From: Erythrobacteraceae bacterium | Lineage (GTDB): Bacteria; Pseudomonadota; Alphaproteobacteria; Sphingomonadales; Sphingomonadaceae | Direction: 5' to 3' | DNA: 42,267 nt | Assembly (NCBI GenBank): GCA_024642545.1 | Contig: JAHEAW010000005.1 | Span: forward strand, 1 to 42,267 | In this document: positions 10,704 to 21,246 of the stretch, piece after piece | How positions within the stretch are numbered: position 1 is the first letter of the stretch | Layout: every line of letters begins with the position of its first letter | Translations under genes and position numbers: made by a program | Notes under the pieces: generated by a model | What the model saw: the letters and a program-made list of their open reading frames with translations, nothing else | Told to the model about the DNA's origin: nothing | Databases searched by the model: none

Positions 10704-10726
10704 TTGCAAAACTTGCCTCTTGCAAA
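10704..10726. promoter_or_regulatory. Tandem TTGCAAA elements upstream of efflux operon (candidate operator)
   Basis: TTGCAAA at 10704-10710 and 10720-10726, 16-nt centre-to-centre. Confidence 0.3.
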
Positions 10727-10844
10727 TTGTGCTTACCTTTGGTGAACCTGCATAAGGGAAATAGGGGGAACGGCAATTTCTTTGGAAGAGCAAAAAGGGC
10801 TTACTCGTGCGCAGCCTTCCGGCGGCCCCGCCGCCCCATTGAGC

Positions 10845-12257
10845 ATGCAGCGTTCAGCCATTGCTGCTCTGGCCTTGCTGAGCTGCGGCCTGGCGGCATG
10901 CGCCGGCCAGGTGAGCGAGACTGATCTGCCGCCCACAAATATTGCGCTGCCCGGCCAATGGAGCGCTGACAACGCGCCTGATGAAAGCGATATTTCGCGC
11001 TATTGGCAGTCGCTTGATGATCCGCTGCTGACTCAATTTGTTGATCAGGCCGCCAAGAACAATCTCGATATCGCGCAGGCCGCTGCGCGGCTGGCGCAAG
11101 CGCGCGCTAATCTTTCTTCCGCCCGGGCCGCGTATCTGGCGCAGCTATCGCCCCAGTTTGGGGCGCAGCGCGATGTGGGCGACTTTGCCAGTAAAACGGT
11201 TCAATATTCAGTCAGTGCAAACGCCAGCTGGGAACTGGACCTGTTCGGCAGAATCGGCAATTCGGTGGGCGCCGCGCGGGCTGACCTTGCAGCGTCCGGC
11301 TTCTCGCTGAGCGATGTGCAGCGGCTGGTGATTGGCAATGTCGCGCTGGCGACCATTTCTGCGCGTTCAACCGCGCAGCAACTGGCTATTGCGCGCGACA
11401 CCTTGACCAATCAGGATGATAATCTCCAGATTGCCCGCTGGCGGCTTCAGGCCGGTCTGGTGCCTAGCCTCGATGTCGAGCAAGCCCGGGTGCAGCGGTC
11501 GCAGACCGCCGCCAGTATTCCCGCGCTGGAAAGCAACCTTGCAGCCACCGCCAACGCAATCTCCACACTGATCGGCGAGCCGCCCGGGCACGTGCTGGCC
11601 ATGCTCCAGACCGCAGCGCCGGTGCCAACGCCCCCTGCTGCGCTTGGTCTGGCGGCACCGGCTACCGTGCTGCGCCGCCGGCCGGATGTCCGTGCGGCCG
11701 AATATGCCTTGCTGGCCGCAAGCAAGCGAGTTGGCGTGGCCAAGTCACAGTTGTTGCCGCTGGTGCAGCTTAGCGGCTCAGTCGGAACCGGTTCAACTTC
11801 GCTCACTAATCTGTTCAATATCATCACGGGCAATCTGTTTGGCGGGATCACCCAGCTGTTCTTTGATGGGGGGCGCACACAGGCGCAGATACGCGGCGCA
11901 AAGGCGGCGGCTGATGGCGCGCTGGCGGCCTGGCGGCAGACGATCTTGCAAGCACTGGAAGATGTTGAAACCAGCGGTGCAGATTTGCGCGCATCGCGCG
12001 CGCGGGTCGCGCTATTGGCCGATGCGCAGGATGCTGCTGAAAATGCCGCCGTTCTCGCACGCAGCCAATATCAGGCCGGACTGACTGATTTCCAGACCCT
12101 GCTGACCGCCGAAAACCAGCTGCTGTCAGCGCGCAATTCACTGGTCGCAGCAGAAGCTCAGCGGGCCAGCGCTTTTGTGCGTCTTACGCAGGCGCTCGGC
12201 GGCGGCTGGACGGAAACTGACAATATAACCGATACAGCGCAAGGAATGCCGCAATGA
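10845..12257 (+). CDS. Efflux transporter outer membrane lipoprotein (NodT/OprM/TolC family)
   Basis: Lipoprotein signal MQRSAIAALALLSCGLAAC; OMF repeats (SYWQSLDDPLLTQFVDQA, ELDLFGRI, LRRRPDVRAAEYAL); ORF opens at 10782, start at 10845 fits the signal peptide better. Confidence 0.93.
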   Translation: MQRSAIAALALLSCGLAACAGQVSETDLPPTNIALPGQWSADNAPDESDISRYWQSLDDPLLTQFVDQAAKNNLDIAQAAARLAQARANLSSARAAYLAQLSPQFGAQRDVGDFASKTVQYSVSANASWELDLFGRIGNSVGAARADLAASGFSLSDVQRLVIGNVALATISARSTAQQLAIARDTLTNQDDNLQIARWRLQAGLVPSLDVEQARVQRSQTAASIPALESNLAATANAISTLIGEPPGHVLAMLQTAAPVPTPPAALGLAAPATVLRRRPDVRAAEYALLAASKRVGVAKSQLLPLVQLSGSVGTGSTSLTNLFNIITGNLFGGITQLFFDGGRTQAQIRGAKAAADGALAAWRQTILQALEDVETSGADLRASRARVALLADAQDAAENAAVLARSQYQAGLTDFQTLLTAENQLLSARNSLVAAEAQRASAFVRLTQALGGGWTETDNITDTAQGMPQ

Positions 12258-13573
12258 CTGACACATCCCCCATGGACGCGGAAAGTGTCGAGGAATTTCT
12301 GGGCGAAAAGCCCCGCCCCAAATGGCGGCGTTGGGCCAAATTTTGGGTGCCCGGGCTGATCCTGTTGCTGTTGGTGCTGGCCATTGCGCGTTGTTCGGGC
12401 GGCGACAAGGGGCCGCAGTACATCACTCAGCCAGTGGCCGAAAACTCGCTCAATCTGACGGTCACTGCGACCGGCAATTTGCGGCCCACCAATCAGGTGC
12501 AGGTCGGTTCGGAAATTTCCGGCCGGATCGATAGAATCAATGTCGATGTGAATGACCATGTCACGCGCGGCGAAGTGCTGGCGCAGATCAACACTGACAT
12601 CATCGATGACCAGATTGCGCAGGCCCGCGCCAATCTTTTTGCCGCGCAGGCATCGGTCAAGCAGGCGCAGGCAACGCTCACAGTCGATACAGCGCAGCTT
12701 GGGCGGCTGGAAGACGTGTATAAGGTGTCAGGCGGCAAGGTCCCATCCAAGACAGAGCTTGATGCAGCGCGCGCCAATGTTGCGCGGGACAAAGCGGCGG
12801 TTGCTTCTGCCCATGCCAATGAAATGGCGGCAGGCGCAGCGCTTTCCTCCAGCCAGACAACCCGCGCCCGTGCCGTCATCCGCTCGCCCGTTTCAGGCGT
12901 GGTACTGGCGCGCAAGGTCGAACAAGGGCAGACCGTGGCTGCTTCGTTCAACACGCCAACCTTGTTTGTACTGGCCGAAGATCTTTCCACGATGCAATTA
13001 CGCGTGGCCATCGATGAAGCTGATGTCGGCCAGATCAAGCCGGGTCAGAAAGCAGATTTTTCGGTAGATGCTTATCCGGGGCGGCAATTCCCTGCCCGGG
13101 TGGAGCGGATTGACCTTGCTTCCAATACGACCTCGGATGACACCAGCGCGGCCAGTTCGGCCAGCTCCAGCGCGGCCAGCACTACGGTAGTCAGCTATGA
13201 AGCGCGCTTGTCCGTCAGCAATGCCGATGGGCTGCTGCGGCCCGGCATGACCGCCACTGCGACCATCGCAACCGAAAGCACCGGCAAGCATTTGCTGGTG
13301 CCCAACGGTGCCTTGCGATTCAAACCGGACGACAAGCAAAAGTCCAAGGGCGGCGTTCTCAACCCCAAAATCGGGCTGGAACTCAATGACCAGAAGGCCG
13401 GCATTGGCATCGGCAGCGAACAGCAGGTGCAGATCTTGCAGAAGGACGGCACGCTCAAAGCGGTCAAAGTGGTCACCGGGCAAAGCGATGGGCGCCTGAC
13501 CGTGGTCTCTTCGCCCGATCTGAAGGCAGGAATGAAGGTCGTTACCGGGGTCAAGGCGGCTGGCAGTGACTGA
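12254..13573 (+). CDS. MacA-like periplasmic adaptor (HlyD/MFP family)
   Basis: 439 aa; N-terminal TM, GNLRPTNQVQVGSEISGRI, SPVSGVVLARKVEQGQTVAAS; 4-bp overlap with OMF gene. Confidence 0.93.
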   Translation: MTDTSPMDAESVEEFLGEKPRPKWRRWAKFWVPGLILLLLVLAIARCSGGDKGPQYITQPVAENSLNLTVTATGNLRPTNQVQVGSEISGRIDRINVDVNDHVTRGEVLAQINTDIIDDQIAQARANLFAAQASVKQAQATLTVDTAQLGRLEDVYKVSGGKVPSKTELDAARANVARDKAAVASAHANEMAAGAALSSSQTTRARAVIRSPVSGVVLARKVEQGQTVAASFNTPTLFVLAEDLSTMQLRVAIDEADVGQIKPGQKADFSVDAYPGRQFPARVERIDLASNTTSDDTSAASSASSSAASTTVVSYEARLSVSNADGLLRPGMTATATIATESTGKHLLVPNGALRFKPDDKQKSKGGVLNPKIGLELNDQKAGIGIGSEQQVQILQKDGTLKAVKVVTGQSDGRLTVVSSPDLKAGMKVVTGVKAAGSD

Positions 13574-14288
13574 TGCCCCGCTGATCGAACTGGAAGGCAT
13601 CACCAAAACCTTTGGCACCGGCCCGGCTGCGTTTCAGGCGCTGAAAGGCGTGGACATGACCATTGATCGCGGGGATTTTGTCGCAGTGATGGGCCCATCG
13701 GGATCGGGCAAGTCGACTACTATGAATATTCTTGGCTGCCTGGATATTCCGACCACCGGCATCTTCCGGTTCCGCGGAATGGAAGTGCAGGCGCTGACCC
13801 GCGACCAGCGCTCCTTGCTGCGGCGGCGCTATCTCGGCTTTGTGTTTCAGGGCTTCAACCTGCTGTCGCGCACGTCGGCGCTGGAAAATGTCGAGCTGCC
13901 CCTGCTGTATCGCGGGGAAAGCAAAGCCCGGCGGCGCGAAGCCGGGTTGAGAGCGCTCGATATGGTTGGGTTGGTCCCCTGGGCTGACCATTCACCCGCT
14001 GAATTATCGGGCGGCCAGCAACAGCGCGTAGCCATTGCACGGGCGCTGGTGACGGAACCTGATGTGCTGCTGGCAGACGAGCCGACCGGCAATCTGGACA
14101 CCGAACGGTCAATCGAGATCATGCAACTGCTGAGCGAATTAAACGCAGGCGGGATTACCATTTTGATGGTCACGCATGAGCAGGAAATGGCCAGTTTTGC
14201 GCGAACCATCGTGCATTTCCGTGACGGTGTGGTGGAACGGGTTGAAACCGGGCATCGGGCTGGTACGCCAGTTGGGGGACGCGGCTGA
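13566..14288 (+). CDS. MacB/LolD-type ABC transporter ATP-binding protein
   Basis: Walker A GPSGSGKST, LSGGQQQRVAIARA, LLADEPTGNLD; overlaps adaptor gene. Confidence 0.94.
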   Translation: MTDAPLIELEGITKTFGTGPAAFQALKGVDMTIDRGDFVAVMGPSGSGKSTTMNILGCLDIPTTGIFRFRGMEVQALTRDQRSLLRRRYLGFVFQGFNLLSRTSALENVELPLLYRGESKARRREAGLRALDMVGLVPWADHSPAELSGGQQQRVAIARALVTEPDVLLADEPTGNLDTERSIEIMQLLSELNAGGITILMVTHEQEMASFARTIVHFRDGVVERVETGHRAGTPVGGRG

Positions 14289-15493
14289 TGTTCGGGATCA
14301 TGGGCGCCACCCTGCTACTGTCACTGCGCGAAATCCGCCGCCATTTGCTGCGCTCGTTCCTGACCACGCTGGGCATCATCATTGGCGTTGCAGCCGTGAT
14401 TACCATGGTCACATTGGGTAAAGGCGTCACCGCGTCGATCCAGGACCAGATATCCTCACTCGGTTCAAATGTTTTCATTGTGTTTCCCGTCCGCGCAGAG
14501 CGGGGCACCCCCCGCCCGTTCAAGCAGGACGATGTCGATCAGGTGGCGCAGCAGATTGCCGGGGTAGTGGTCGCTGCCGGGGCCGCCAATTCAAGCGCGA
14601 CCGCGTTTCACAACGGCCAGAACTGGACCACTTCGGTCAACGGCGTGAATGACAGCTTCTTGCAGGCCCAATCAATCTCGCTCACACAAGGGCGGATGTT
14701 TACCCCAGCTGAAGAAACCGCCGGGCAGAACGTCTGCATTCTTGGCCCCAAGGTGCTGGCGGCAATCTTCGTGCCCGGGGTCAGCCCGCTGGGTGAGGAA
14801 ATGCGGCTCAACTCGGTCCCCTGCCGGGTGATCGGTGTGCTGGAGGAACGCGGCGAAGGCGGCGGCGGACAGGATCAGGATAATGTCGTGATGATGCCGC
14901 TCAAAACCGTTCAGCGACGCTTTACCGGCAATGACAAGCTGCAGTATTTCGTGGTCAAATATGATGCTTCCTATGACAGCAAGGTGATTCAGAATTCATT
15001 GGTTGACCTGCTGCGGCAGCGGCGTTTTCTGCAGGACGGGCAGGATAATGACTTCAACATTGTCGATACTGCGCAGGTCAATCAGGCGCTGGGGGCAGCG
15101 ACCGGGGCGCTGACCGCGATGGTGGCCGCAATTGCTGCGATCAGCCTGCTGGTGGGCGGGATCGGGATCATGAATATCATGCTGGTGTCAGTGACCGAAC
15201 GGACCCGTGAAATCGGCATCCGGCTGGCGATTGGGGCGTTGGCGCGCGAAGTGCAATTGCAGTTCCTGACCGAAGCGGTGGTGCTGTGTTGCCTTGGCGG
15301 AATGGTCGGTATCGCGCTCGCCTTTGGCTTGTCCTATGGCTTGTCAGCCGCAGTCGATGTGCCATTCGCATTTGATCCGACAATCAATGTGATGAGCTTT
15401 TTATTCTCTGCCGCGATGGGTATCATCTTCGGTTATTATCCCGCCCGGCGCGCATCCCGGCTCGACCCGATCGACGCGTTGCGGCACGAATAA
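14288..15493 (+). CDS. MacB-type ABC transporter permease
   Basis: 401 aa; four predicted TMs, MacB_PCD-like periplasmic region, VGGIGIMNIMLVSVTERTREIGIRLAIGA. Confidence 0.94.
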   Translation: MFGIMGATLLLSLREIRRHLLRSFLTTLGIIIGVAAVITMVTLGKGVTASIQDQISSLGSNVFIVFPVRAERGTPRPFKQDDVDQVAQQIAGVVVAAGAANSSATAFHNGQNWTTSVNGVNDSFLQAQSISLTQGRMFTPAEETAGQNVCILGPKVLAAIFVPGVSPLGEEMRLNSVPCRVIGVLEERGEGGGGQDQDNVVMMPLKTVQRRFTGNDKLQYFVVKYDASYDSKVIQNSLVDLLRQRRFLQDGQDNDFNIVDTAQVNQALGAATGALTAMVAAIAAISLLVGGIGIMNIMLVSVTERTREIGIRLAIGALAREVQLQFLTEAVVLCCLGGMVGIALAFGLSYGLSAAVDVPFAFDPTINVMSFLFSAAMGIIFGYYPARRASRLDPIDALRHE

Positions 15494-15523
15494 GCCAGCC
15501 ACGGATAAACATGCGACAAATAT

Positions 15524-15555
15524 GGCCCCCAGCCAACTATGAGAGGCTGGGGGCC
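15524..15555. terminator. Hairpin between convergent genes (bidirectional terminator candidate)
   Basis: Perfect 11-bp inverted repeat GGCCCCCAGCC / GGCTGGGGGCC, 10-nt loop, between macB permease (+) and ALDH (-); no obvious T-tract. Confidence 0.6.
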
Positions 15556-15598
15556 GGTGTGAAATCGGTCATCCGCCGCGATGGGCGGCCCAACCCGC

Positions 15599-17020
15599 TC
15601 AGCTGGCGCCGGTCAGCGATTTGACTTCCATGAAGTCGCGCAGCCCGTGGACGCCTGCTTCACGGCCATTGCCCGACCGCTTGTAGCCACCGAACGGTGT
15701 GCCTGGCCCCGGCCCCCAATTGTTAACAATCACCATGCCTGCGCGCAGGCGCGGGGCGACTTTGCCCGCTTCTACCGGGTCGCCGGAAATCACCGCAGAC
15801 AGGCCATATTCGGTGTCATTGGCGATCCGGACGCCTTCATCCAGATCATCATATTTCATGATCGTGACGACCGGGCCGAACACTTCTTCCTTGGCGATCC
15901 GCATGTCGGGAGTGACGCCGCTGAACACAGTCGGCTTGATATAATAACCGCGATTGACGTTAGCAGGCAGATCGGGGCCGCCCACTTCAAGCTTGGCACC
16001 TTCGTCAATAGCGGACTGGATCAGCCCGCGAATCTTGTCATGCTGCGCCTTGTTGACCACGGGGCCAAGATGCGGGCCCTCCACCATTGGATCACCCACA
16101 GTCTGGCTACCCACGATCTTGGTCGCGACTGCAATCGCTTCCTGTTCCTGGTCCTTATGCACCAATACGCGGGTCGGCGCGATGCAGCTTTGCCCTGAAT
16201 TGACCATCACGCCGCTAATGGTTGGCGGCAGCACAGTTTCCAGATCAGCTCCGGGCAGCACCAGATTGGGGGACTTGCCGCCCAGTTCCTGATGGACGCG
16301 CTTGACTGTATCGGCGGCTGATTTGGCCACCATGATACCCGCTCTTGTCGAACCGGTGAAGCTGACCATATCAATGCCGGGATGGGCCGAAATAGCGGCG
16401 CCGACAGTCGGCCCGTCACCTTGCACCAGATTGAATACGCCAGGCGGCACGCCTGCTGCGTCCATCACTTCAGCAAAGATAGCCGCATTGCCGGGGCATT
16501 CTTCCGATGGCTTGAGGATCATGGTATTGCCCGCCGCAATCGCCGGTGCAACCTTGAGCGCGATCTGGTTCAGCGGCCAGTTCCACGGGGTAATCATGCC
16601 AACCACGCCAATCGGTTCATACATGACCGTGGCGGCGCCTTCCTGCTGGACGAATTCGAAATTCTTGAGCGCTTCGATCGTGGGCAGGAAACCGCCCAGG
16701 CCAGCCGGTGCCTGCGCGCCGCTGGCGACACTCAGCGGTGCGCCCATTTCAGCTGCGACTGAGCGCGCGATGTCGGGCATACGCTTCTTATATTCCTCAA
16801 CGATCCGGCCCATCAGCGCGAGTCGTTCGTCGCGCGAAGTCTGGCTGAAGCTTTCAAACGCGCGCTTGGCAGCCGCGACAGCAGCATCGACATCCGCGGC
16901 TGTGCCCAACACGATTTCGGTAATCGGTTCTTCGGTAGCCGGGTTGATGACCTGATGCGGCGTTCCGCCAATCGAATCGACCCATTTCCCGTCGATGTAA
17001 TTTTGCTTGTAGCTGTCCAC
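15599..17020 (-). CDS. Aldehyde dehydrogenase family protein
   Basis: 473 aa; TPWNWPLNQIALK, SFTGSTRAG, LELGGKSPN-like HQELGGKSPNLV, NSGQSCIAPTR catalytic Cys. Confidence 0.95.
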   Translation of the reverse strand: MDSYKQNYIDGKWVDSIGGTPHQVINPATEEPITEIVLGTAADVDAAVAAAKRAFESFSQTSRDERLALMGRIVEEYKKRMPDIARSVAAEMGAPLSVASGAQAPAGLGGFLPTIEALKNFEFVQQEGAATVMYEPIGVVGMITPWNWPLNQIALKVAPAIAAGNTMILKPSEECPGNAAIFAEVMDAAGVPPGVFNLVQGDGPTVGAAISAHPGIDMVSFTGSTRAGIMVAKSAADTVKRVHQELGGKSPNLVLPGADLETVLPPTISGVMVNSGQSCIAPTRVLVHKDQEQEAIAVATKIVGSQTVGDPMVEGPHLGPVVNKAQHDKIRGLIQSAIDEGAKLEVGGPDLPANVNRGYYIKPTVFSGVTPDMRIAKEEVFGPVVTIMKYDDLDEGVRIANDTEYGLSAVISGDPVEAGKVAPRLRAGMVIVNNWGPGPGTPFGGYKRSGNGREAGVHGLRDFMEVKSLTGAS

Positions 17021-17150
17021 TTTGACTTCTCCCAGTGATTGACGGGCGTCCCGATTGGAACGGCCTGAACTCTCGTCCTACATGTTGTGTCTTGCCACGT
17101 ATTTCCAGTGGAGTCGGCAAAAATAGGCAAACCCCGTGATTTCCAGCCGG

Positions 17151-18185
17151 TCAACCGCCGGTCATGGACATGGGCCGCGCCACAGCAGGTTCAGCGCCCG
17201 ATGCCGAGATTGCAAAATCATGCCGCTCCGGCTTCGCCCGCATCGCTTGGTCCAGCGCGTTTTGCAAAGCCTTATCGTCGCGCAAATGATGGCGCATCAA
17301 CGCCCGCAAATCGATGTGATCATCTTGCCCCAGGCACATATAGATGCGCCCGGTGCAGGTCACACGCACGCGGTTGCAGCCGCTGCAGAAATTATTGGTC
17401 AGCGGCGTGATGAACCCGATCCGCCCGCCCGTTTCGGCAACATCGGCATACCTCGCCGGGCCGCCCAGATCATCGCTGCGGCCCACATCTTTTAGCGTGA
17501 AGCGCTGCTCCAATTGGTCGCGGATCGCAGGCAGTGGAATGTATTGATCGAACCGGTCTTCACCGGTTTCCCCCAGTGGCATGACTTCAATCAGCGTCAG
17601 GTCGATTCCGCGCCCATGCGCCCATTCGGCCAATGCCGGGATCTGACTGGCATTTTCATGTTTGAGTGCGACGGTGTTGAGCTTGACCTTCAGACCGGCC
17701 GCCTGCGCTGCATCAATGCCGCGCAGCACAGCCGCCAGATTACCGCGCCGGGTGATCCGCGCAAATGTGTCTGGTTCAAGCGAATCGAGCGAAATATTGA
17801 CCCGGCGAACGCCGGCTGCGGCAAGATCGGCAGCATATTTATCAAGCTGGGTAGCGTTGGTGGTGAGCGTCAATTCGTCCAGCCCATGTCCCAACTGCTC
17901 GCCCAGTTTGCGAAACAATTGCATCACATTGCGCCGGACCAGCGGCTCCCCCCCCGTCACGCGTATCTTGCGAACGCCGCGCGCGATGAAGGCCAAGGAC
18001 AAGCGCTCAAGCTCTTCAATCGTCAATAGTTCGGCGCGCGGCAGAAAATCGGGCTGCTCAGCCATGCAATAGCTGCAGCGCAGATCGCACCGGTCAGTCA
18101 CCGACAGCCGCAGATAGCTGATCCGTCGACCAAACTGGTCAATCAGTGGGGAATGGGCGGTCATTGCGTCAGCCATACCAGACAC
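17151..18185 (-). CDS. moaA: GTP 3',8-cyclase (radical SAM molybdenum cofactor biosynthesis)
   Basis: CDLRCSYCM radical-SAM cluster, [21 protein letters not shown] second FeS cluster, C-terminal GG. Confidence 0.95.
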   Translation of the reverse strand: MSGMADAMTAHSPLIDQFGRRISYLRLSVTDRCDLRCSYCMAEQPDFLPRAELLTIEELERLSLAFIARGVRKIRVTGGEPLVRRNVMQLFRKLGEQLGHGLDELTLTTNATQLDKYAADLAAAGVRRVNISLDSLEPDTFARITRRGNLAAVLRGIDAAQAAGLKVKLNTVALKHENASQIPALAEWAHGRGIDLTLIEVMPLGETGEDRFDQYIPLPAIRDQLEQRFTLKDVGRSDDLGGPARYADVAETGGRIGFITPLTNNFCSGCNRVRVTCTGRIYMCLGQDDHIDLRALMRHHLRDDKALQNALDQAMRAKPERHDFAISASGAEPAVARPMSMTGG

Positions 18186-18191
18186 AGCGCC

Positions 18192-18965
18192 CTATAGGCC
18201 ACCAGTTACATACAGGCACTGCCCGGTAACCCAGGCCGAAGCAGGCGAAGCCATGTAAACTACTGCGGCGGCAATATCTTCTCCCGAACCATAGCGGCCC
18301 AGCGGGACCCCGATCTTCCTGAGCAGTTCAGCGCGCTTGGCTTCATCCCCAGTGCCCATGCACTCATCAAAATTCTCGGTCGGGGTCGGCCCCGGTGCAA
18401 CCGCATTGACCCGGATTGCGGGGGCGAGTTCCCGGCTGAGCGTCGAAGTCAGGCTGTTCACCGCTGCCTTGGCCGCACCATAAGGGCCGTTCTTGACCTG
18501 CGGCCCGGTTGCCGAGCGGGAGGAAATATTGACGATCACACCGCCGTTAACGCCCATCTGCCGCGCAGCAGCCGTGGCGCCCATCCACACCGCCTTGAGG
18601 TTGAGTGCAATCTGTGCGTCAAAATTTTCTTCCGGCGTACGCGTAAGGTAGCGCGGAGTCCCATCGGGAATGCCGCCCGCGTTGTTGACCCAAATGGTAA
18701 GCTTTCCAAAGTGAGCCACCGCCTGTTGCGCCAGTGCCTCCAGCGCAGCGGAATCGGTTGCGTCGGTGACCACTGGTAGCGCTCTGCGCCCGGTAACCTC
18801 AATCTCACCCGCAACCGCTTCCAAATCACTCTGCGTGCGCGAGGCCAGCACCACATCAGCCCCGGCCTCGGCTAGCGCAATTGCGATCGACCGGCCGATG
18901 CCTTTGCCCGCCCCGGTCACCACGGCAACTTCACCGTCCAGTCGGAAACGTTCAAGAATGCCCAT
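18192..18965 (-). CDS. SDR family oxidoreductase
   Basis: 257 aa; TGAGKGIG, NNAGG, Ser..YGAAK catalytic motif. Confidence 0.92.
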   Translation of the reverse strand: MGILERFRLDGEVAVVTGAGKGIGRSIAIALAEAGADVVLASRTQSDLEAVAGEIEVTGRRALPVVTDATDSAALEALAQQAVAHFGKLTIWVNNAGGIPDGTPRYLTRTPEENFDAQIALNLKAVWMGATAAARQMGVNGGVIVNISSRSATGPQVKNGPYGAAKAAVNSLTSTLSRELAPAIRVNAVAPGPTPTENFDECMGTGDEAKRAELLRKIGVPLGRYGSGEDIAAAVVYMASPASAWVTGQCLYVTGGL

Positions 18966-19041
18966 AGATCATCTGCCTGTTCTGGGTTGTTTCGGCCAGT
19001 CAATGCAAGTGGCCTGCTGCAGCGCTGAAGAACACTGTTTG

Positions 19042-19052
19042 AACCGATAGTG
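19042..19052 (+). promoter_or_regulatory. AACCGATAGTG element in divergent SDR/E1-alpha promoter region
   Basis: 11-bp string identical to one at 25435-25445 upstream of the TonB receptor; an inverted GCACTATC copy lies at 19132-19139. Confidence 0.3.
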
Positions 19053-19237
19053 CAGCTTGGATCAGACAGAATTGCCCGCTTGGCACCGGGAAACTAGCAA
19101 ATTGAGGTATGGGAAGAGCGCCAGCTTCCCCGCACTATCATTCACGCGAGACGCCCGCCGGGAAACGTGTGCCCGGATACAAGATCATTCGAACCCGCGC
19201 CAACAAGCAGTGCCCGACAGTAAACCGAGAGGTATAT

Positions 19238-20209
19238 ATGCAGCTAAGCCGAGAAGAATTGTTGCAGGCATATCGCCGCATGAAAGTCATCCGCGAATTT
19301 GAAGAACGCTTGCATGTCGAGATCGCAACCGGCCAGATTGCTGGGTTTACTCACCTTTATTGCGGGCAGGAGGCTGTAGCGGTTGGGGTGTGCGAACATC
19401 TCGATGCCTCGGACAAGATCGTTTCAACCCATCGCGGCCATGGCCATTGCCTGGCCAAGGGCTGCGATGTCGATGGAATGATGAAGGAAATCTACGGCAG
19501 CCGCGAGGGCCTGTGCAACGGCAAGGGTGGCTCGATGCATATCGCTGATGTCGACAAGGGTATGCTGGGCGCAAACGGCATCGTCGGTGCAGGTGCGCCG
19601 ATTGCAGTTGGCGCTGCGCTCTCGCTCAAGCTGGACGGCCAGGGCAAGGTCGCAATCACCTTTTCAGGGGACGGCGCATGCAACCAGGGCACCACTTTTG
19701 AGGCAATGAACCTCGCCGTGGTCACCAAGGCCCCGTGCATTTTCGTGTTCGAAAACAACCATTATTCCGAACATACCGGCTTTGAATACGCGGTCGGTAC
19801 CAACAAGGACATTGCCAGCCGCGCGGAAGCATTTGGCATGAAAGTCTGGCGGGCGGATGGCACTGACTTCTTCGCTGTCTATGAAACCATGCGCGACGTG
19901 CTGGAATATGTTCGCGACGGCAATGGACCGGCCGCAGTAGAATTCGATACAGAGCGCTTCTTTGGCCATTTCGAGGGGGATCCGCAGAATTACCGCGGCA
20001 AGGGAGAGCTGGAACGGATCCGCGCCGAGCGCGATTGCTTGACCAATTTCCGTCAGAAAGTGGCCGATGCCAAACTGCTGGAAGGAACAGTCCTTGATGC
20101 CATCGATGAAGAGGTGCTCGACCAGATCGATGCAGCGGTTGATGCCGCCAGGGCTGCCGAGCGCCCTCAGGCCGAAGACGTCCTGACCAATGTCTATGTA
20201 ACCTATTGA
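19238..20209 (+). CDS. TPP-dependent dehydrogenase E1 component, alpha subunit (pyruvate/acetoin dehydrogenase-like), module 1
   Basis: THRGHGHCLAKG, GNGKGGSMHIAD, GDGACNQG...NN TPP motif; start MQLSREELLQAYRRM at 19238 (ORF track start 19109 too early). Confidence 0.93.
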   Translation: MQLSREELLQAYRRMKVIREFEERLHVEIATGQIAGFTHLYCGQEAVAVGVCEHLDASDKIVSTHRGHGHCLAKGCDVDGMMKEIYGSREGLCNGKGGSMHIADVDKGMLGANGIVGAGAPIAVGAALSLKLDGQGKVAITFSGDGACNQGTTFEAMNLAVVTKAPCIFVFENNHYSEHTGFEYAVGTNKDIASRAEAFGMKVWRADGTDFFAVYETMRDVLEYVRDGNGPAAVEFDTERFFGHFEGDPQNYRGKGELERIRAERDCLTNFRQKVADAKLLEGTVLDAIDEEVLDQIDAAVDAARAAERPQAEDVLTNVYVTY

Positions 20210-20225
20210 GCAAGAGGCGCGAGAA

Positions 20226-21236
20226 ATGACCAAGATGATGTACCGCGATGCTGTACGCTCCACGATTTTCGAAGAAATGCAGCGCAATGAAAATGTCGTC
20301 GTGCTGGGCGAAGACGTAGTCGGCGGTATGGGCACGGCAGGCGGACCCGAAGCCATCGGCGGGATCTGGTCAACTTCAACCGGTTTCTATGATGCGTTCG
20401 GCCCCGACCGGGTGATCGATACACCCATTTCGGAAAGCGCCATTGTAGGTGCCGCAGGCGGGCTGGCGCTGGCCGGAAAGCGTCCGGTCGCCGAGCTTAT
20501 GTTTGCCGATTTCATCGGTGTCAGCCTTGACCAGATCTGGAACCAAATTGCCAAGTTCCGCTATATGTTTGGCGGCAAAACGACCTGTCCAGCGGTGATC
20601 CGTATGGCTTATGGCGCAGGCTTCAACGCCGCTGCCCAGCACAGCCAGTCGGTCCACCATATCCTCACGTCCATGCCGGGGCTCAAAGTGGTCATGCCAA
20701 CCACGCCGGCCGATGTTCGCGGGCTGCTGCGCGAGGCCTTGCGGGGCGATGACCCGGTAATGTTCCTTGAACACAAGATGCTCTACGGGGTTGAAGGAGA
20801 AGTGCCCGATGGCGACTACACCATCCCCTTCGGCCATGCGAAGCTGACCCGCGCAGGCGAAGATGTGACGCTGGTGGCGACCGGCCTGATGGTCAGCCGC
20901 TGCGAAGCGGCCGCAGACGCGCTGGCAGAGGAAGGGATTGGCTGCGATGTACTCGATCTCAGAACCACCAGCCCGCTTGATGAAGAAGCCATTCTCGACT
21001 CGGTCGAAGTCACCGGGCGGTTGGTGGTGGTCGATGAGGCGCCGCAGCGCTGCAGCCTCGCCACCGACATTGCCGCTCTGGCAAGCGAAAAGGCGTTTGC
21101 CAGTCTGAGGGCCCCCATTCAGATGGTCACTGCGCCGCATTCGCCTATCCCCTTCGCGCTGGAACTGGAGCAGGCCTATCTGCCATCGGCGGACAAGGTA
21201 CAGGCGGCTGTCCGCAAGGTCCTGGATTGGCGGTAA
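20226..21236 (+). CDS. TPP-dependent dehydrogenase E1 component, beta subunit, module 1
   Basis: 336 aa; VLGEDVVGGMGTAGG, DTPISESAIVGAAGGLALAGKRPVAE, AAQHSQS. Confidence 0.94.
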   Translation: MTKMMYRDAVRSTIFEEMQRNENVVVLGEDVVGGMGTAGGPEAIGGIWSTSTGFYDAFGPDRVIDTPISESAIVGAAGGLALAGKRPVAELMFADFIGVSLDQIWNQIAKFRYMFGGKTTCPAVIRMAYGAGFNAAAQHSQSVHHILTSMPGLKVVMPTTPADVRGLLREALRGDDPVMFLEHKMLYGVEGEVPDGDYTIPFGHAKLTRAGEDVTLVATGLMVSRCEAAADALAEEGIGCDVLDLRTTSPLDEEAILDSVEVTGRLVVVDEAPQRCSLATDIAALASEKAFASLRAPIQMVTAPHSPIPFALELEQAYLPSADKVQAAVRKVLDWR

Positions 21237-21246
21237 GGAACGTCTG

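Noticed and set aside
10845-15493. MacAB/OMF efflux operon as a novel system
   Set aside because: Gene order and motifs are standard for tripartite ABC efflux systems.
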